Below, in pieces: positions 62,913-64,000 of a stretch of DNA of 64,000 bases; the stretch's first letter is position 1, and the number at the start of each line of letters is the position of its first letter. Both the position numbers and the translations under genes were made by a program. The notes beneath the pieces were generated by a model. The model saw only the letters and a program-made list of their open reading frames with translations. It did no database searches and was not told the DNA's origin. Source of the stretch: Pseudomonas fulva (lineage in GTDB: Bacteria; Pseudomonadota; Gammaproteobacteria; Pseudomonadales; Pseudomonadaceae); NCBI RefSeq assembly GCF_023517795.1, contig NZ_CP082928.1, forward strand, positions 3,410,001 through 3,474,000, written 5' to 3'.

Positions 62913-64000
62913 TCAGGCGTCGCCGGGCCAGCCCTCGCAGATCGCCCGCGCCTGGGGCAGATCCCGGGCGTAGCTGAGGCGCCCGTGGGCTCGCTGCAGG
63001 CCGGCCCGGCGCAGCTTCAGGCGCAGTGACGGCGAGGCGCCGCTGACGATCAGGGCGATGCCCTGCTGGCGGTATTCCAGCACGGTGCTGTGCAGGGCGG
63101 CGAGGGCGGTCATGTCGAGCATCGGCACGGCGCTGACATCCAGAATCACCACGCGGATATGCGGGTCGAGGCGGCGCAGGGTTTCCAGGGTGCGCTGCGC
63201 GGCGCCAAAGAACAGCGGCCCGCGGATGGCCAGGGCCAGCACGTGCTCGGGCAGGTCGCTCAGGGCCTGGTGGCCGTGGCTGGGCAGGCGCCGGGCATCG
63301 GTCAGCTCGCTCATGCGCTTGATGAACAGCCCGGCGGCCAGCAGCAGGCCGACGCCCACTGCCAGCACCATGTCGAACAGTACCGTCAGCGAGAGGCAGG
63401 TGAGCAGCACCAGCACGTCGCTGCGTGGCGCGATGCGCAGGGTATGGGCCACGTGGTGGGCTTCGCTCATGTTCCAGGCCACCATCAGCAACAGGGCAGC
63501 CAGGGCGGCCATCGGCAGATAGCTGAACAGCGGGGCGAGAAACAGGATGGCGGCCAGCACCACGCCGGCGTGGATGATCGCCGCCAGCGGCGAACAGGCG
63601 CCGGCCCGCACGTTGGTGGCACTGCGGGCGATGGCCGCGGTGGCGGTGATGCCGCCGAACAGCGGTGCCACCAGGTTGCCGATGCCCTGGCCGAGCAGTT
63701 CGGCGTTGGGGTCGTGCCTGCTGCCGGTCATGCCGTCGGCGACCACCGCGCAGAGCAGCGACTCGATGGCGCCAAGCATGGCGATGGCAAAGGCCGGCGC
63801 CAGCAACTGGCGGATCAGCTCGAACGACAGCAGCAGCGGCTGGCCATCGGCGCCCGGCAACTGCCAGGGCCAGGCGAAGCTCGGCAGGAAAGGCGGAATG
63901 CCTGGGTAGCTGATGCCATCGACGCTGTAGCTGAAGCGTTCACCGAGCGTCGCCACCGACAGGCCGCCATGCTCCAGCAGCAAGCCCAGTAAAGCGCCGA
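62913..64000 (-). CDS. SulP family anion transporter with STAS domain (5' end outside window)
   Basis: The frame is open through the window edge, so the first in-frame start near 63983 is internal. The visible part has the C-terminal transporter helices (AMLGAIESLLCAVVADGMTGSRHDPNAELLGQGIGN, ATAAIARSATNVRAGACSPLAAIIHA) and a STAS domain (LALAIRGPLFFGAAQRTLETLRR, VVILDVSAVPMLDMTALAALH). SulP proteins carry sulfate, bicarbonate or dicarboxylates. Confidence 0.95.
   Translation of the reverse strand, partial: GALLGLLLEHGGLSVATLGERFSYSVDGISYPGIPPFLPSFAWPWQLPGADGQPLLLSFELIRQLLAPAFAIAMLGAIESLLCAVVADGMTGSRHDPNAELLGQGIGNLVAPLFGGITATAAIARSATNVRAGACSPLAAIIHAGVVLAAILFLAPLFSYLPMAALAALLLMVAWNMSEAHHVAHTLRIAPRSDVLVLLTCLSLTVLFDMVLAVGVGLLLAAGLFIKRMSELTDARRLPSHGHQALSDLPEHVLALAIRGPLFFGAAQRTLETLRRLDPHIRVVILDVSAVPMLDMTALAALHSTVLEYRQQGIALIVSGASPSLRLKLRRAGLQRAHGRLSYARDLPQARAICEGWPGDA

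Overview
The window is a high-GC gammaproteobacterial chromosome segment. The gene content and order (prs-rplY-pth-ychF, ispE-lolB, hemA-prfA-prmC-moeB-murI, phrB/MerR/YbgA block, uraA-upp, hpt) together with the small palindromic repeats fit Pseudomonas sensu lato. I cannot name the species from sequence alone.

Positions 1-18.7 kb are ordinary host accessory and regulatory genes: the 3' part of an OprM-type efflux porin, a DedA protein, a run of hydrolases (alpha/beta hydrolase, YtcJ-like amidohydrolase, YcaC-like hydrolase) with an MFS exporter and LysR and GlxA-type regulators, an OmpR-wing/NB-ARC regulator facing a short AraC protein, and a LuxR-type response regulator overlapping a very large propeller histidine kinase.

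Positions 19.0-37.0 kb are a stacked integration hotspot at the 3' half of a tRNA-Met(CAT) gene. Three direct copies of a tRNA 3'-half plus terminator sequence (19657-19745, 23800-23885, 36880-36965) bound two tandem elements. The right one (about 13.1 kb) is a complete Pf-like filamentous prophage: repressor and divergent operators, small early proteins, ssDNA-binding protein, coat proteins, CoaA-like adsorption protein, Zot-like ATPase, its own secretin, replication protein and tyrosine integrase. It carries cargo at both ends: a RelA/SpoT-like gene plus a DUF262 gene next to the left att, and a membrane/coiled-coil gene between integrase and right att. The left element (about 4.1 kb) has lost the phage genes. 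It keeps an integrase relic, carries a retron-like unit (structured RNA with a matching a1/a2-type inverted repeat, a 77-residue protein, a reverse transcriptase) at its left end, an IS5-family insertion, and a FitAB-type toxin-antitoxin pair at its right end. A RelBE pair lies immediately left of the oldest att copy, as if it were the right-end cargo of a third, older element.

Positions 37.1-50.1 kb are host housekeeping genes: translation (ychF, pth, rplY, prfA, prmC, two tRNA-Gln), nucleotide precursor (prs), isoprenoid (ispE), lipoprotein localisation (lolB), haem (hemA), sulfur carrier activation (moeB) and peptidoglycan (murI). From 50.2 kb come a PagL-like lipid A deacylase, then a leftward operon of YbgA/DUF523, a MerR-type regulator, photolyase and SDR. 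Two T(G/A)TACA-N12-TGTA(C/T)A operators sit in front of it, which suggests a LitR/CarH-type light-responsive regulon. The window closes with a FAD oxidoreductase, TIGR01777 protein, ferrochelatase, uracil/purine salvage genes and the 3' part of a SulP transporter, separated by long imperfect repeats that enclose REP-like palindromes.

The most interesting material is the pair of tRNA-linked elements. Both keep the same phage-derived integration frame but swap putative defence cargo (retron versus RelA-like/DUF262) at the same left-end position and different small modules at the right end.
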